From Salinicola acroporae (GTDB lineage: Bacteria; Pseudomonadota; Gammaproteobacteria; Pseudomonadales; Halomonadaceae): a stretch of DNA of 64,000 nt. The notes under the pieces were generated by a model. That model did no database searches. It was not told the origin of the DNA and saw only the letters and a program-made list of their open reading frames with translations. Each line of letters begins with the position of its first letter. The stretch's first letter is position 1. Of this stretch, positions 8,699 to 18,756 are shown piece by piece. Both the position numbers and the translations under genes were made by a program. Location: the NCBI RefSeq assembly GCF_003206615.1, contig NZ_PZJW01000006.1, forward strand, positions 558,001 to 622,000, read 5' to 3'.

Positions 8699-9505
8699 TC
8701 ACACGAACGGGTTGTCGGCCTGCCCCTCGGGGGCGCAGCCGGGGAACAGCCGATAGAAGTTGGCTCGGGTCTGCATCGCCACCTCGTCGACGGTGATACC
8801 TCGTTCGCGCGCAATGCACTCGGCAACTTCGACCACCCATTGTGGCTCGTTGGGACGGCCGCGATGAGGAACCGGCGCGAGGAACGGGCTGTCCGTCTCG
8901 ATCAACAGGCGATCCAGCGGTACCCGTCGAGCCACACCGCGCAGCGCCTCGGCGCTGGCGAACGTGACGATACCCGACAGCGAAATATAGAAGCCCAGCC
9001 TCAAGGCCTCCCGTGCCATTTCCAGGTCTTCGGTAAAGCAGTGGAGCACCCCGCCCACCTTCGGGTCGAGATGTTCGCGGATCAGGGCCAACGTCTCGTC
9101 ACGCGCCTCTCGGGTATGGATCACCACCGGTAATTCGAGTTCACGGGCCGCCCGGAGATGAGCCACGAAACGCTGGCGCTGGGTCCCTCGCGGCACGCTG
9201 TCGTAGTGAAAATCAAGACCCGTTTCGCCGATGGCTACCGCCCCGTAGCGGTCGGCACAGGCCTGGATCGCCTCGCTGTCGGGCTCCTGGGCCACTTCGT
9301 GGAGCGGATGCAGGCCGACGCTGATGTCGACATCGTCATGGCGGCGCGCAATCCCGGCCAGGTTGGGCGCCCCTTCCAGCGACGTCGAAATCGCCAGGAA
9401 ACGTCGGACACCCCGGCCCCTGGCAGCTTCCAGAGCCGCGTCGAGATCGCCGCCGTAGGGCGTCAGATCAAGGCGATCGAGATGACAGTGAGAGTCGACG
9501 AACAT
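8699..9505 (-). CDS. TatD-family metal-dependent hydrolase
   Basis: 268 residues, amidohydrolase-like TIM barrel. Metal-binding and signature motifs are present: VDSHCHLDRLD at the start, GETGLDFHY, VIHTREARDETL, GVLHCFTEDL, and LLIETDSPFLAPVPHRG. TatD relatives are Mg-dependent DNA exonucleases. The ATG at 9505 fits the family start. It follows holB by 67 bases; in Pseudomonas a pilZ gene lies between these two genes, and it is absent here. Confidence 0.92.
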   Translation of the reverse strand: MFVDSHCHLDRLDLTPYGGDLDAALEAARGRGVRRFLAISTSLEGAPNLAGIARRHDDVDISVGLHPLHEVAQEPDSEAIQACADRYGAVAIGETGLDFHYDSVPRGTQRQRFVAHLRAARELELPVVIHTREARDETLALIREHLDPKVGGVLHCFTEDLEMAREALRLGFYISLSGIVTFASAEALRGVARRVPLDRLLIETDSPFLAPVPHRGRPNEPQWVVEVAECIARERGITVDEVAMQTRANFYRLFPGCAPEGQADNPFV

Positions 9506-9572
9506 GAAGATTTCCAGGGTAGATAGACACGAATGCTCCGCGACGACGCCACCATCGGCAACGTCGACACGC

Positions 9573-10550
9573 TCAGGATCGCAGCAGCGCCGACCAGCGG
9601 ACCAGCCAGGCTTCGAGCACCAGCTGCGGGTTCGGATTGCCACCCGCCGCCAGCAGTCGACGCTGCTCGCGGGCATAATCCAGCAGCCGGAACCAGTCGC
9701 GCACGCGGGCGTTCTTGACCGCCTGACGATACAGCGGCAGCAGATCGCCGTTGCGCACCCTGCCGGGGTCTCCCGACAGACCGAGCCGGATCAGATCCTC
9801 CAGCCAGGCGATGCCGTACCATAGTATGCGATCGAGCGACTGCGCATCGAGCCTGGCAGCCTCCCCCACCGGTTCGCCGCCGCGCACCAGTGCATCGAAC
9901 AGCTCGCGCAGATCCTGGCGCAACTGTCGCGCCTCCGCACCGGCCAGCTCCTCGGCCAGCAGCGGGAGCCCCCCGGCCACGCTCAACCAGAAACGCGCCT
10001 CGTCGCCATTGCCCAGGCGTTCATGCAGCCAGGGTTCGGCCACCTCCAGCGGGGGCACGGCAAGGCTCCAGTGCTGGCAACGCGAGCGAATGGTCGCCAG
10101 CAGCCGCGACGGTATATCGGATACCAGAATGAACAGCGTCCGATCGCCCGGCTCCTCGAGACTCTTCAGCAAGGCATTCGAGGCAGCGACGTTCATCGCC
10201 TCGCCCGGCTCGATGCGGATGACCCGGTAGCCGCCCTGCTGGGCGGTCTGGGCGACGAAACCGTTGACCTGGCGGATCGCATCCACGCGGATCTGACGGG
10301 ATTTCTCGGCAGGCGTCACCGTCAGCAGATCGGGGTGGTAACCGGCCGCCAGCATGCGACAGCCATGGCACTCGCCACAGGCCAGCTCTCCCGGAGCGCG
10401 GCACAGCGTCCGAGCGATCAGCGCCTCGACCAGCGGCTGCTTGCCGATGCCCCCGGGTCCGGAGAGCAGCAGCGCATGAGGCAGACGACCGCCATCCTGC
10501 AGTTCGACCAGCTTCCGCCATCGGTCGGTCTGCCACGGCAGCGGGCTCAT
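9573..10550 (-). CDS. holB: DNA polymerase III delta-prime subunit
   Basis: 325 residues. Part of the clamp loader that places the beta clamp on DNA. Features seen: a P-loop-like GPGGIGKQ near the N-terminus, a four-Cys zinc module ([15 protein letters not shown]), [12 protein letters not shown], and the sensor-1/SRC motif TIRSRCQ. The start at 10550 overlaps the tmk stop as ATGA; an ATG two codons upstream (10556) is an alternative. Adjacent to tmk, as in many gammaproteobacteria. Confidence 0.92.
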   Translation of the reverse strand: MSPLPWQTDRWRKLVELQDGGRLPHALLLSGPGGIGKQPLVEALIARTLCRAPGELACGECHGCRMLAAGYHPDLLTVTPAEKSRQIRVDAIRQVNGFVAQTAQQGGYRVIRIEPGEAMNVAASNALLKSLEEPGDRTLFILVSDIPSRLLATIRSRCQHWSLAVPPLEVAEPWLHERLGNGDEARFWLSVAGGLPLLAEELAGAEARQLRQDLRELFDALVRGGEPVGEAARLDAQSLDRILWYGIAWLEDLIRLGLSGDPGRVRNGDLLPLYRQAVKNARVRDWFRLLDYAREQRRLLAAGGNPNPQLVLEAWLVRWSALLRS

Positions 10551-11203
10551 AACCATGCCGACACCCGCTGGTCGAGGCAGCGCTCGATCGCATTCTGGAC
10601 CGTGTCCAGTGCGGGGCTCGCATCGATGATGGCGAAGCGCTCGCTGTCGCGGGCCCGTTCGAGATAGGCAGATCTGACCGACTCGAAGAACGCTTCCCGC
10701 TCGCGTTCGAACCGGTCGAGCTGGGCACCGCGGCTGACGACCCGCTGCGCCGCGACGCCGACAGGCATATCCAGGAGCAGGGTGAGATCGGGCTGCAACC
10801 CGTCCTGGACCAGGGTTTCCAGGGTTCGAATGCGCTCGCGATCCAGCCCGCGCCCCCCGCCCTGATAGGCGAAGGTGGCATCGGTGAACCGATCGCAGAC
10901 GACCCACGCGCCCCGGGTCAACGCAGGCCAAATACACTGGGCAAGGTGTTGAGCTCTGGCGGCGAATACCAGCAGCAATTCGGCGTCGTCGCTCCAGGCC
11001 TCCTCCCGCGAGGGGTCCAGCAGGAGTTCCCGGATCGCTTCGGCACCCGGGGTACCGCCAGGCTCACGGGTGCGCACGACCTCGATGCCCTTCGCCGCCA
11101 GCCAATCGCAGACGAAGGTGACATTGGTCGTCTTCCCCACCCCCTCGCCACCTTCCAGCGTGATGAATCGGCCGCGCCGCTGTTCGGTATCACCTGCGTT
11201 CAT
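10547..11203 (-). CDS. tmk: thymidylate kinase
   Basis: 218 residues. Phosphorylates dTMP to dTDP for DNA synthesis. P-loop [12 protein letters not shown], the dTMP-binding [11 protein letters not shown], the DR motif in [21 protein letters not shown], and the conserved [10 protein letters not shown] are all present. It overlaps holB by 4 bases and follows mltG by 34 bases. Confidence 0.96.
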   Translation of the reverse strand: MNAGDTEQRRGRFITLEGGEGVGKTTNVTFVCDWLAAKGIEVVRTREPGGTPGAEAIRELLLDPSREEAWSDDAELLLVFAARAQHLAQCIWPALTRGAWVVCDRFTDATFAYQGGGRGLDRERIRTLETLVQDGLQPDLTLLLDMPVGVAAQRVVSRGAQLDRFEREREAFFESVRSAYLERARDSERFAIIDASPALDTVQNAIERCLDQRVSAWL

Positions 11204-11237
11204 GCGGTGTCGTCTCGTCGGTGAGTGGACCGCGAAC

Positions 11238-12242
11238 TCAATCGCGATTCAGGATGTAGCGGCGGACGGCAGCGTTATGCTCCTGCAGCGTCCGCGAGAA
11301 CTGATGCGACCCATCCCCCTTGGCCACGAAATAGAGAGTGTCGCCTGCGGCGGGATGGACGGCGGCTTCGAGCGACCCGAGTCCGGGCATCGCGATCGGC
11401 GTCGGCGGCAGCCCCTCGATGACATAGGTATTGTAGGCAGTTTGCCGCTGGAGATCGGCCCGAGTGATATTGCCGACATAGCTGTCGCCCATGCCGTAGA
11501 TCACGGTGGGATCGGTCTGCAGGCGCATGCCTTTCTGCAAGCGACGAACGAAGACGCCGGCAATCTCGCCACGCTCCGCCGGCACCCCGGTCTCCCGCTC
11601 GATCAGCGATGCCAGGATCAACGCCTGATACGGCGAATCGATCGGCAGATCGTCGTCGCGCTCGTCCCAGACGCTCGCCAGCGTCTGCTGCATCCGGTCG
11701 AAGGCGCGGCGCAGGATCTCGAGGTCCGTCACGCCCTTGTGATAGCGGTAGGTGTCGGGAAAGAACTGCCCCTCGGGGAAAGTGTCCTCGTGCCCCAGCG
11801 CGGCCATGATCTCCTCGTCGCTCATTGCCGCCGTCCGATGGTCGAGCTTGGAAGCCTTGTCCAGCAGGGCGCGCATCTGCCGAAATGTCCATCCCTCGGG
11901 AATGGTAAGCCGATAGGTGACCACCTGATCGCTGGAAAGGTGCGCGATCAGCTGACGACCACTCATGCCCGGATCGAGCTCGAACTCCCCCGCGCGCAAC
12001 CCCTGGGTCGCCTTGGGCGCAACGCGGGCCAGCAACTGATAGGGCCAGGCCGCCTCGATGACACCGCGCTTTTCGAGATCGTCGATGACGCGAATGAACG
12101 CGGCCCCCCGCGGCACTTCGTAGATAATCTGCTCATCGAGCGCTATCGGCCCGTCGAGCTGTTTCTGCCAATAGTGGAATCCGCCGAAGACCACGATCGT
12201 GGCAAGCAGCAGTATCCCGATCAGAATTTTGAGGAGACGCAT
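11238..12242 (-). CDS. mltG: endolytic murein transglycosylase MltG
   Basis: 334 residues. One N-terminal membrane helix ([20 protein letters not shown]) anchors a periplasmic YceG domain that cleaves nascent glycan strands. The catalytic Glu is in [22 protein letters not shown], followed by [19 protein letters not shown], standard for the family. The ATG at 12242 is preceded by AAGGA; an upstream in-frame ATG would add 15 polar residues before the anchor. Sits between pabC and tmk, the usual gammaproteobacterial arrangement. Confidence 0.95.
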   Translation of the reverse strand: MRLLKILIGILLLATIVVFGGFHYWQKQLDGPIALDEQIIYEVPRGAAFIRVIDDLEKRGVIEAAWPYQLLARVAPKATQGLRAGEFELDPGMSGRQLIAHLSSDQVVTYRLTIPEGWTFRQMRALLDKASKLDHRTAAMSDEEIMAALGHEDTFPEGQFFPDTYRYHKGVTDLEILRRAFDRMQQTLASVWDERDDDLPIDSPYQALILASLIERETGVPAERGEIAGVFVRRLQKGMRLQTDPTVIYGMGDSYVGNITRADLQRQTAYNTYVIEGLPPTPIAMPGLGSLEAAVHPAAGDTLYFVAKGDGSHQFSRTLQEHNAAVRRYILNRD

Positions 12243-12297
12243 GTCTATCCTTAATCGCCGGAAGCCAAGCATGCGGCTTCCAGGCATGCTACGGGTG

Positions 12298-13104
12298 TTA
12301 GTCGCCGAGGTTCAGCGAATATCCCAACTGTTCATGGGCCGCCTGTCGGAAAGTATCGCTCGTCGCTAGCCGCCACTGCCTGAGGCAGTTGCCGGCGCTG
12401 TCATCCAGCCGCCGAATGGGCCACGCGCCCTGAACGCTGTTGATCAGCCAGGCGGCGTCCGCGGCCAGCAAGGTATCGATTCCGACGCGGACCCGATCGA
12501 TGTCGACGATGGCTTCCAGCGCGCTCAGCAGGGTTCCGTCGACGCCGCAACGATCGAGCAGCGGGGTCTCGAGACGCCCCTCTCGACGCCAGACCAGGTT
12601 CATCGCCGTCGCCTCGACCAGGCAGTCTTCCGAATCGAGCAGCAGTCCCTCGGCAATGGCGTCGTCCTGCCACTCCTGCCGGGCAAGGACGTTCTCGAGT
12701 CGTGCCAGATGCTTGATCCCGGCCAGACGGGGTTGCCGACCCAGCCGAAGCTCGCAGCAACGAACGTTCACGCCTTCGAACCAGCGTTCGGCGATGGGCT
12801 GGAAGGCGGAGATCGTCCACCGCCACCGCGGCTCGGCCGGCTCCGGCGGACGATATCCCCGTCCACCGCTACCCCGGGTGACGATCAGCTTCAGCACCTT
12901 GAGGCCGGGCCCGCACTGCGCTGGCAGGGCCTCGAAGGCTGCGAGGTCCAGCCGAGGAAGCGCCAGCCGCTCGATCCCCGCCTGCAGGCGCGCCATGTGC
13001 AGCTTCCACAGCAACGGGCGACCATCGCGAACCAGGATGGTCTCGAAAACGCCGTCACCATAGGCGAGACCGCGATCGTCCATCGGAAGCGCTGTATCGC
13101 GCAT
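12298..13104 (-). CDS. pabC: aminodeoxychorismate lyase
   Basis: 268 residues, PLP fold type IV. Converts 4-amino-4-deoxychorismate to p-aminobenzoate and pyruvate for folate synthesis. The N-terminal DDRGLAYGDGVFETILVRDG, KHLARLENVLARQEW (bearing the PLP lysine) and DCLVEATAMNLVW are typical. Begins 3 bases after the fabF stop, so it is translated from the fab mRNA. Confidence 0.93.
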   Translation of the reverse strand: MRDTALPMDDRGLAYGDGVFETILVRDGRPLLWKLHMARLQAGIERLALPRLDLAAFEALPAQCGPGLKVLKLIVTRGSGGRGYRPPEPAEPRWRWTISAFQPIAERWFEGVNVRCCELRLGRQPRLAGIKHLARLENVLARQEWQDDAIAEGLLLDSEDCLVEATAMNLVWRREGRLETPLLDRCGVDGTLLSALEAIVDIDRVRVGIDTLLAADAAWLINSVQGAWPIRRLDDSAGNCLRQWRLATSDTFRQAAHEQLGYSLNLGD

Positions 13105-13107
13105 GCG

Positions 13108-14346
13108 TCAGACCTGGGTGAAGATCAGGGAACCGTTGGTGCCACCGAATCCGAACGAATTCGACAGCGTCGTCCGGATCGGCATTTCCCGGGCATTGTT
13201 GGGCACGTAATCGAGCGTGCAACCCTCGTCGGGATTGTCGAGATTGATCGTCGGCGGCGCGACCTGATCGCGAATGGCCAGCACGCAGAAAATTGCCTCG
13301 ACCGCCCCGGCCGCGCCCAGCAGATGGCCCACCATGGACTTGGTCGAACTGACCGCGACCTGGCGCGCGGCGTCACCCATCACCCGCTCCACCGCCCGAC
13401 TCTCCGCCACGTCGCCAGCCGACGTGGAGGTGCCGTGAGCGTTGATGTAATGAATGTCGGCGGGATCGATCCCGGCGTCCCGGATGGCGTTGGCCATCGA
13501 GGCTGCCGCGCCGCTGCCATCTTCGGGCGGCGACGTCATGTGGAACGCATCATCGCTCATCCCGAAACCGGTCAGTTCTGCATAGATGGTGGCACCCCGG
13601 CGCTTGGCGTGCTCGTACTCCTCCAGCACCATGACGCCGGCACCGTCCGATAGCACGAAGCCATCGCGGTCACGATCCCAGGGGCGGCTGGCCGCCTGTG
13701 GGTCGTCATTGCGGGTGGACAGCGCCCTCGCCGCGGAAAACCCGCCCAAGCCCAGTGGCGTGGTCGCCATCTCGGCGCCACCGCAAAACATCACGTCGGC
13801 ATCACCGTAAGCGATGGTTCGCGCGCTGTAGCCGATATTGTGCGTGCCGGTCGTGCAGGCGGTGGTGATCGCGATGTTAGGACCCTTGAAGCCATGCTGG
13901 ATCGCCAGGCTGCCGGAGATCATGTTGATGATCGAGCCCGGAACGAAGAACGGCGATATGCGACGCGGCCCACCCTTGTGGAGCGAATCGTGGTTGCGCT
14001 CGATCATGGGCAGACCGCCGATGCCCGAACCGATGGCGACACCGATCCGGTGTGCGTTTTCCTCGGTACATTCGATACCGGAGTTGCGCATCGCCTGCGT
14101 CGCCGCGGCAACCCCATATTGGATGAACAGATCCATCTTGCGAGCATCCTTGGGATTGAGATACTCGCCGATATCGAAGTCCTTGACCGCACCACCGAAC
14201 CGGGTATTGAAGCCGGTCGTATCGAAATGTTCGATCGGCGCGATGCCACTCTTCCCTGACAGGAGGCTCTTCCAGCTCTCCTCGACCGTGTTACCGACTG
14301 GCGTTACCAGCCCCATCCCGGTCACCACCACTCTTCTGCGCGGCAT
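13108..14346 (-). CDS. fabF: beta-ketoacyl-ACP synthase II
   Basis: 412 residues. Elongates acyl-ACP by condensation with malonyl-ACP. The catalytic triad is visible as C164 ([12 protein letters not shown]), H304 ([11 protein letters not shown]) and H341 ([17 protein letters not shown]). The glycine-rich C-terminus [15 protein letters not shown] is intact. It is separated from acpP by a 337-base gap containing strong hairpins, unlike the tight spacing elsewhere in this cluster. Confidence 0.97.
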   Translation of the reverse strand: MPRRRVVVTGMGLVTPVGNTVEESWKSLLSGKSGIAPIEHFDTTGFNTRFGGAVKDFDIGEYLNPKDARKMDLFIQYGVAAATQAMRNSGIECTEENAHRIGVAIGSGIGGLPMIERNHDSLHKGGPRRISPFFVPGSIINMISGSLAIQHGFKGPNIAITTACTTGTHNIGYSARTIAYGDADVMFCGGAEMATTPLGLGGFSAARALSTRNDDPQAASRPWDRDRDGFVLSDGAGVMVLEEYEHAKRRGATIYAELTGFGMSDDAFHMTSPPEDGSGAAASMANAIRDAGIDPADIHYINAHGTSTSAGDVAESRAVERVMGDAARQVAVSSTKSMVGHLLGAAGAVEAIFCVLAIRDQVAPPTINLDNPDEGCTLDYVPNNAREMPIRTTLSNSFGFGGTNGSLIFTQV

Positions 14347-14683
14347 CGAATCTCCTCCGAACTTCCTGATGGCCCTGAAGGCACGATCCGTGAAGCCATC
14401 ATCGCCTCACGGGACCGAGGACTTCGCCTGGGCCCGACTGGCGCGAATTATACCTGAACAACCCTGGAGATGGGCGTCGCGAACGGTGACTTTGCCCCAC
14501 CAGCCGCCTCCATGTCCACGCCACGTCGCTCGCCGTGGCTGGGCGCCGTGGCGCAAGCGCTTGCCCCGCCCTATCTCGAAACGGCTTTCAGAACGCAGAA
14601 AGCCGCTCTCGTGGAGAGCGGCTTTCTGAACATCGGCACGTCCTGCCCGGTGGTATTCTCCGTATCAACGGAGAATACTGGGC
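14347..14683 (-). other. acpP-fabF intergenic region with strong hairpins
   Basis: This 337-base gap has no gene. Reading leftward from acpP, the first hairpin (14653-14678) has perfect 11-base arms and a 4-base loop and begins 5 bases past the stop. A second (14596-14628) has perfect 15-base arms CAGAAAGCCGCTCTC/GAGAGCGGCTTTCTG and a 3-base loop. Its distal arm can instead pair with 14582-14589 (8-base arms CGGCTTTC/GAAAGCCG), so two structures exclude each other. None has a long U tract. Probably partial termination or mRNA processing that lets acpP be expressed above fabF; this is inference. Confidence 0.75.
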
Positions 14684-14917
14684 TTACTGATGAGCGACGA
14701 TGTAGTCGATCGCTTCCTGAACGGTCGTGATCTTTTCAGCTTCTTCGTCGGGAATTTCGGTGTCGAATTCCTCTTCGAGCGCCATCACCAGTTCGACGGT
14801 ATCCAGCGAATCCGCGCCGAGGTCTTCGGTGAAGGATGAGGTGTTCTGGATATCCTCTTCCTTGACGTTCAGGCGTTCGGCAACAACCTTCTTCACGCGC
14901 TCTTCGATGGTGCTCAT
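14684..14917 (-). CDS. acpP: acyl carrier protein
   Basis: 77 residues, very acidic. The phosphopantetheine attachment Ser is S37 in [18 protein letters not shown]. Sequence and length are those of the fatty-acid-synthesis ACP. Flanked by fabG (96 bases upstream) and fabF, with strong downstream hairpins that could stabilise the abundant acpP mRNA. Confidence 0.98.
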   Translation of the reverse strand: MSTIEERVKKVVAERLNVKEEDIQNTSSFTEDLGADSLDTVELVMALEEEFDTEIPDEEAEKITTVQEAIDYIVAHQ

Positions 14918-15013
14918 TATGTCGTTACTCCTAGTGGTACGAATCCGCCAGCTAAAAAGCTGCGGGTAGTTTATAGACCGCCCCCAGACGACGCAACCCG
15001 CGTCGCGGGAGGA

Positions 15014-15754
15014 TTACCGCATGTTCATGCCGCCATTAACCTGCAGCGTTTCACCGGTAATATAACCGGCTGCATCGCTTGCGAGAAACCCGATAGCGGC
15101 GGCGATTTCCTCCGGCTGCCCCAGGCGAGCCAGCGGAATCTGCCCCAGAAGCGCATCCCGCTGAGCTTCCGGCAAGGATTGGGTCATGTCGGTGTCGATG
15201 AAGCCAGGTGCCACGGCGTTGACCGTGATCGCACGCGAGGCAACCTCTCTCGCCAATGCCCGGGTAAAGCCCTCCATGCCGGCCTTGGCCGCAGCATAGT
15301 TGGCTTGGCCCAGGTTGCCCATCATCGCCACGACGGAACTGACATTGACGATGCGACCGAAGCGCGCCCGCGTCATCCCCCGGAGACTGGCCTTGGAGAC
15401 ACGATAGACGGACTTGAGATTGGTATCGAGGACCGCATCCCACTCGTCTTCCTTCATTCGCATCAACAGGTTGTCGCGCGTGATACCGGCATTGTTGACC
15501 AGGATGGTCGGCGCCTCGAAGGTCTCGGTGATGCGCTTGAAAAGCGCGTCGACACTGGCCTGGTCGGTGACATCCAGCGCCAGCCCCAGCCCTTCGATGC
15601 CCTGAGCCTTGAGATCGTCGTCGATCCTGGCAGCGCCGGCCTCGCTGGTGGCGGTAGCAATGACGATGCGTCCCTGCCGACCCAGTTCGTGCGCAACGGC
15701 GCGCCCAATCCCACGACTCGCGCCGGTGACCAGCGCAACTCTACGTTCGGTCAT
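15014..15754 (-). CDS. fabG: 3-oxoacyl-ACP reductase
   Basis: 246 residues, short-chain dehydrogenase/reductase. NADP-binding TGASRGIG near the N-terminus, NNAG, and catalytic S140, Y153 and K157 (NYAAAKAG). The ATG at 15754 is chosen over the one three codons upstream because AAGGA is 8 bases from it but touches the earlier ATG. It starts 11 bases after fabD. Confidence 0.97.
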   Translation of the reverse strand: MTERRVALVTGASRGIGRAVAHELGRQGRIVIATATSEAGAARIDDDLKAQGIEGLGLALDVTDQASVDALFKRITETFEAPTILVNNAGITRDNLLMRMKEDEWDAVLDTNLKSVYRVSKASLRGMTRARFGRIVNVSSVVAMMGNLGQANYAAAKAGMEGFTRALAREVASRAITVNAVAPGFIDTDMTQSLPEAQRDALLGQIPLARLGQPEEIAAAIGFLASDAAGYITGETLQVNGGMNMR

Positions 15755-15765
15755 GTCATTCATCC

Positions 15766-16728
15766 TTAAGGCTCTTGTACGTCCAGCGTTTCACGCGCCA
15801 GCTCGAGCGCAGCCGTCAGCGTATCGGGATCGTTGACCGCCAGCCCCTTTGCCTGTCGCTGGATGCGCTTGCTCAAGCCAGTCAAGACCTTGCCCGGGCC
15901 ACACTCGATGAATACGGCAGCGCCATCGTCGAACATGGCGTTCACGCACGCCGTCCAGCGCACCGGACGATAGAGCTGTTCGACCAGCCGATGGCGAAGC
16001 GCCTCCGTCGTCTCGGGCACCCGAGCATCGACGTTCTGATAGACAGCATAGCGCGGCAGCTTGAACTCCATCTCCCCCATCGCCTGCTCGACCTTCTCGG
16101 CCGCGGGCTGCATCAACGCGCAATGTGAGGGCACCGAGACGGGCAGCGGCAGCGCGCGCTTCGCCCCGGCCTCCTGACACAGCGCGATGGCCCGGTCGAC
16201 GGCGCCGCGGTGGCCCGCGATGACGACCTGGCCCGGGGAATTGTAGTTGACGGCAGCGACCACCTCCGACTGGGCGGCCTCGCGGCAGGCCGTCTCGACC
16301 GCTGCATCCTCAAGCCCCAGAATCGCGGCCATCGCACCCTCGCCCGCGGGCACCGCTTGCTGCATCGCCTCGCCACGCAGCCGAACCAGCCGAACACCCT
16401 CCGCGAAGCCGAGGGCACCGGAACAGACCATGGCACTGTACTCGCCCAAGCTGTGGCCGGCCATCATGCTGGGTCGCGGCCCTTCCAGCTCCTGCCATAC
16501 ACGCCAGATCGCCACGCTCGACGCCAACAGCGCGGGCTGGGTACAAGCCGTCGCGTTGAGTTTCTCTTCGGGGCCTTCCTGGACGACATGCCAGAGGTCG
16601 TAGCCAAGCGCTTCCGATGCCTCGTCGAATGTCGTGCGAACTACGCTGTAACGTTCGGCCAGTTCACGCAGCATGCCGACTTGCTGCGAACCCTGCCCTG
16701 GAAAGACCAAAGCCAGTGATTGCGTCAT
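15766..16728 (-). CDS. fabD: malonyl-CoA:ACP transacylase
   Basis: 320 residues. Charges ACP with malonyl groups. The start MTQSLALVFPGQGSQ is the family's; nucleophile S93 lies in GHSLGE and the catalytic H202 in SVPSHCALM. It starts 5 bases after the plsX stop. Confidence 0.96.
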   Translation of the reverse strand: MTQSLALVFPGQGSQQVGMLRELAERYSVVRTTFDEASEALGYDLWHVVQEGPEEKLNATACTQPALLASSVAIWRVWQELEGPRPSMMAGHSLGEYSAMVCSGALGFAEGVRLVRLRGEAMQQAVPAGEGAMAAILGLEDAAVETACREAAQSEVVAAVNYNSPGQVVIAGHRGAVDRAIALCQEAGAKRALPLPVSVPSHCALMQPAAEKVEQAMGEMEFKLPRYAVYQNVDARVPETTEALRHRLVEQLYRPVRWTACVNAMFDDGAAVFIECGPGKVLTGLSKRIQRQAKGLAVNDPDTLTAALELARETLDVQEP

Positions 16729-16733
16729 CGCGC

Positions 16734-17852
16734 TCACCCTTGAAATGGTGGACCGTCGGATCTCGTCGTGTCGCAAGACCCGCTATCCTCTCGATCGTCG
16801 GTGACGATCGACGAGATAACAGGCGTCGTCGAGTCGTGAGACCACGCCGCGCGAAGATGGGCCGGCAATCCGACCTCGACTTCACGCACGGCCCGGTCGA
16901 TGGCGAAGGCGAAGGCCTGGGCACTGGCATTGCCATGACTCTTCACCACGATACGATTGAGGCCGAGTAGACTGGCACCGTTATGCCGCACCGGATCCAG
17001 CTGGGCCTTGAACCGCATCAGCGCGGGTCGCGCCAGCAGAGTCACCAAGCGTGTCGACCAATGGGACTCGAAGGTTTCCTGGAGCCGCTTGAGCAGCATC
17101 TGGGCCACGCCTTCGCTCGCCTTGAGCACGGCATTACCCACGAAACCGTCGCAGACCACCACATCGACCGAACCAGAAAAGATCGCATCGCCCTCGATAT
17201 ACCCGACGTAGTCGAAGTCGCTGCCGCCGCGGGCCTTCAGGAGCGCGTCGGCCTCGCGCACGCGGGCCGCGCCCTTGCTCGCCTCGACACCGACATTCAA
17301 CAACGCCACCCTGGGTATCGCCACGCCATCGACGACCCGCGCCATCACGGCTCCCATGTGGGCGAAGTCAACAAGATGTCGGGCATGGACATCGACGCTG
17401 GCCCCCAGATCGAGCAGATAACACCGCCCTCCCTTGCGGGTCGGAACCGCGGTACTGATTGCCGGCCGCGAGATACCGGGAACGCTCCCCAGCTCCCGCC
17501 GCGCCAGCGCCACCAGCGCGCCCGTATTGCCACAGGTGATGCCGGCATCGGCCTCGCCATCACGCACCGCTGCCAACATGCCGAACAGGCTGGTCGCTGA
17601 AGGATCGTCGAGGGCCTCCATCGGCGGTGTGGACTGGAGTACGACTCGCGGCGCATCCACCAGTTCCAGGCGCCCGGCCAGCGGCGCCTCCGACGCGTCG
17701 CCGGCCAACTCCGCGAGCAGCGAGCGAAGCTCCGCCTTCGGACCGAACACCGTGGGCTCGAGTTCCGGATGGCGTTTCAACGCCAGCAGCAGACCACCAA
17801 TAGTCGTGCGGGGACCGAAGTCCCCGCCCATGGCATCGATGGCGATGCGCAC
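16734..17852 (-). CDS. plsX: phosphate acyltransferase PlsX
   Basis: 372 residues. Makes acyl-phosphate from acyl-ACP for phospholipid synthesis. [59 protein letters not shown] and [17 protein letters not shown] are all family signatures. The last 30 residues (rich in D, S and T) extend beyond the conserved fold. Lies between rpmF and fabD, the classical order. Confidence 0.96.
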   Translation of the reverse strand: MRIAIDAMGGDFGPRTTIGGLLLALKRHPELEPTVFGPKAELRSLLAELAGDASEAPLAGRLELVDAPRVVLQSTPPMEALDDPSATSLFGMLAAVRDGEADAGITCGNTGALVALARRELGSVPGISRPAISTAVPTRKGGRCYLLDLGASVDVHARHLVDFAHMGAVMARVVDGVAIPRVALLNVGVEASKGAARVREADALLKARGGSDFDYVGYIEGDAIFSGSVDVVVCDGFVGNAVLKASEGVAQMLLKRLQETFESHWSTRLVTLLARPALMRFKAQLDPVRHNGASLLGLNRIVVKSHGNASAQAFAFAIDRAVREVEVGLPAHLRAAWSHDSTTPVISSIVTDDREDSGSCDTTRSDGPPFQG

Positions 17853-17882
17853 TGCTCTTCTACCAAACGCCCCGACGTCTGT

Positions 17883-18053
17883 TTAAACGTCGACGACCTT
17901 GCGACCACGATAGTAGCCATCGGGGGCAACGTGGTGGCGGCGATGCGTAGTACCGGTTTCCTGATCCTGGGACAGCGTCGGGGTGGTCAGTGCATCGTGT
18001 GCGCGACGCATGCCTCGCTTGGAACGGGTCTTACGATTTTGTTGAACGGCCAT
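17883..18053 (-). CDS. rpmF: 50S ribosomal protein L32
   Basis: 56 residues, basic: [17 protein letters not shown]... through [17 protein letters not shown]. Length and sequence match bacterial L32 of the form without zinc cysteines. Located 30 bases from both yceD and plsX, the standard link between ribosome and lipid genes. Confidence 0.95.
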   Translation of the reverse strand: MAVQQNRKTRSKRGMRRAHDALTTPTLSQDQETGTTHRRHHVAPDGYYRGRKVVDV

Positions 18054-18083
18054 GATATGACTCCAACGTCAATGTCTTCGGGT

Positions 18084-18611
18084 TCAGAGTTTTCCCTTCA
18101 ACGACTTCAGCACGTCGAAGGGGTTGTCAGGGCGGGCAGCCTCTTCTACCGAGGCTTCACCGCTGCTCAATTGCTCACGGGAGACGGCACACTCCGCCTC
18201 GTCGTGATAGACCACCTGGGGCAGACTGAGGATCAACTCGTCCTCGACCGCCTCCAGCAGGTCCAGCTGTTCATTGTCGACCAGCACCGGCTCGTAGTCG
18301 CTGGGCACTGTCGCCGCCAATGCATCATCGCTGACGACAGCCAACTTGAAGTGGCTGGCGACCGATACCGCCATCGGCTGCAGGCAACGCCGGCACGAAA
18401 TCATGAGATCCGCTTCCAGCTCCCCATCGATCAGATGACGACGCTGCGTATCGATGTCGAATTGCAGCCTGACGACGGCATCGCCCTGCTGCGGCCCGAT
18501 CTCGATCTCGAGGCGAGCCAGTTTCTCGAGGTCGACAAGCCCCTCGATCGTTTCTTGGTTAGCCGCTGCCCGATAGGGCTCGACGGTCGGGGGAAGTCGT
18601 CTGGTCAACAT
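18084..18611 (-). CDS. yceD: DUF177/YceD large-ribosomal-subunit accumulation protein
   Basis: 175 residues. The family acts in accumulation of 23S rRNA and is nearly always encoded beside rpmF. MLTRRLPPTVEPYRAAANQET aligns with the N-terminus of E. coli YceD, as do ISCRRCLQPMAVSV, DYEPVLVDNEQLDLLEAVEDELILSLP and NPFDVLKSLK. The family alignment fixes the ATG at 18611, although no Shine-Dalgarno sequence precedes it; the promoter -10 ends only 9 bases upstream. Confidence 0.92.
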   Translation of the reverse strand: MLTRRLPPTVEPYRAAANQETIEGLVDLEKLARLEIEIGPQQGDAVVRLQFDIDTQRRHLIDGELEADLMISCRRCLQPMAVSVASHFKLAVVSDDALAATVPSDYEPVLVDNEQLDLLEAVEDELILSLPQVVYHDEAECAVSREQLSSGEASVEEAARPDNPFDVLKSLKGKL

Positions 18612-18620
18612 AGGCGCGAC

Positions 18621-18649
18621 ATAATAGGGATTTGCCGGGGCCCTGTCAA
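18621..18649 (-). promoter_or_regulatory. near-consensus sigma-70 promoter of the yceD-rpmF-plsX-fab operon
   Basis: Reading leftward, TTGACA (18644-18649), 17-base spacer, TATTAT (18621-18626). Initiation 6 to 8 bases beyond the -10 would put the mRNA 5' end within about 5 bases of the yceD ATG. Confidence 0.8.
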
Positions 18650-18756
18650 AGCACTCGGAACGCGCTATCCTGTCGCCCGACAAGGCATTCCCGTGCGGGC
18701 CGGACGATCCTTTCCGCTCCCGCGATGCCGCCTACCCGATTATCAAGGAGCAGCCG

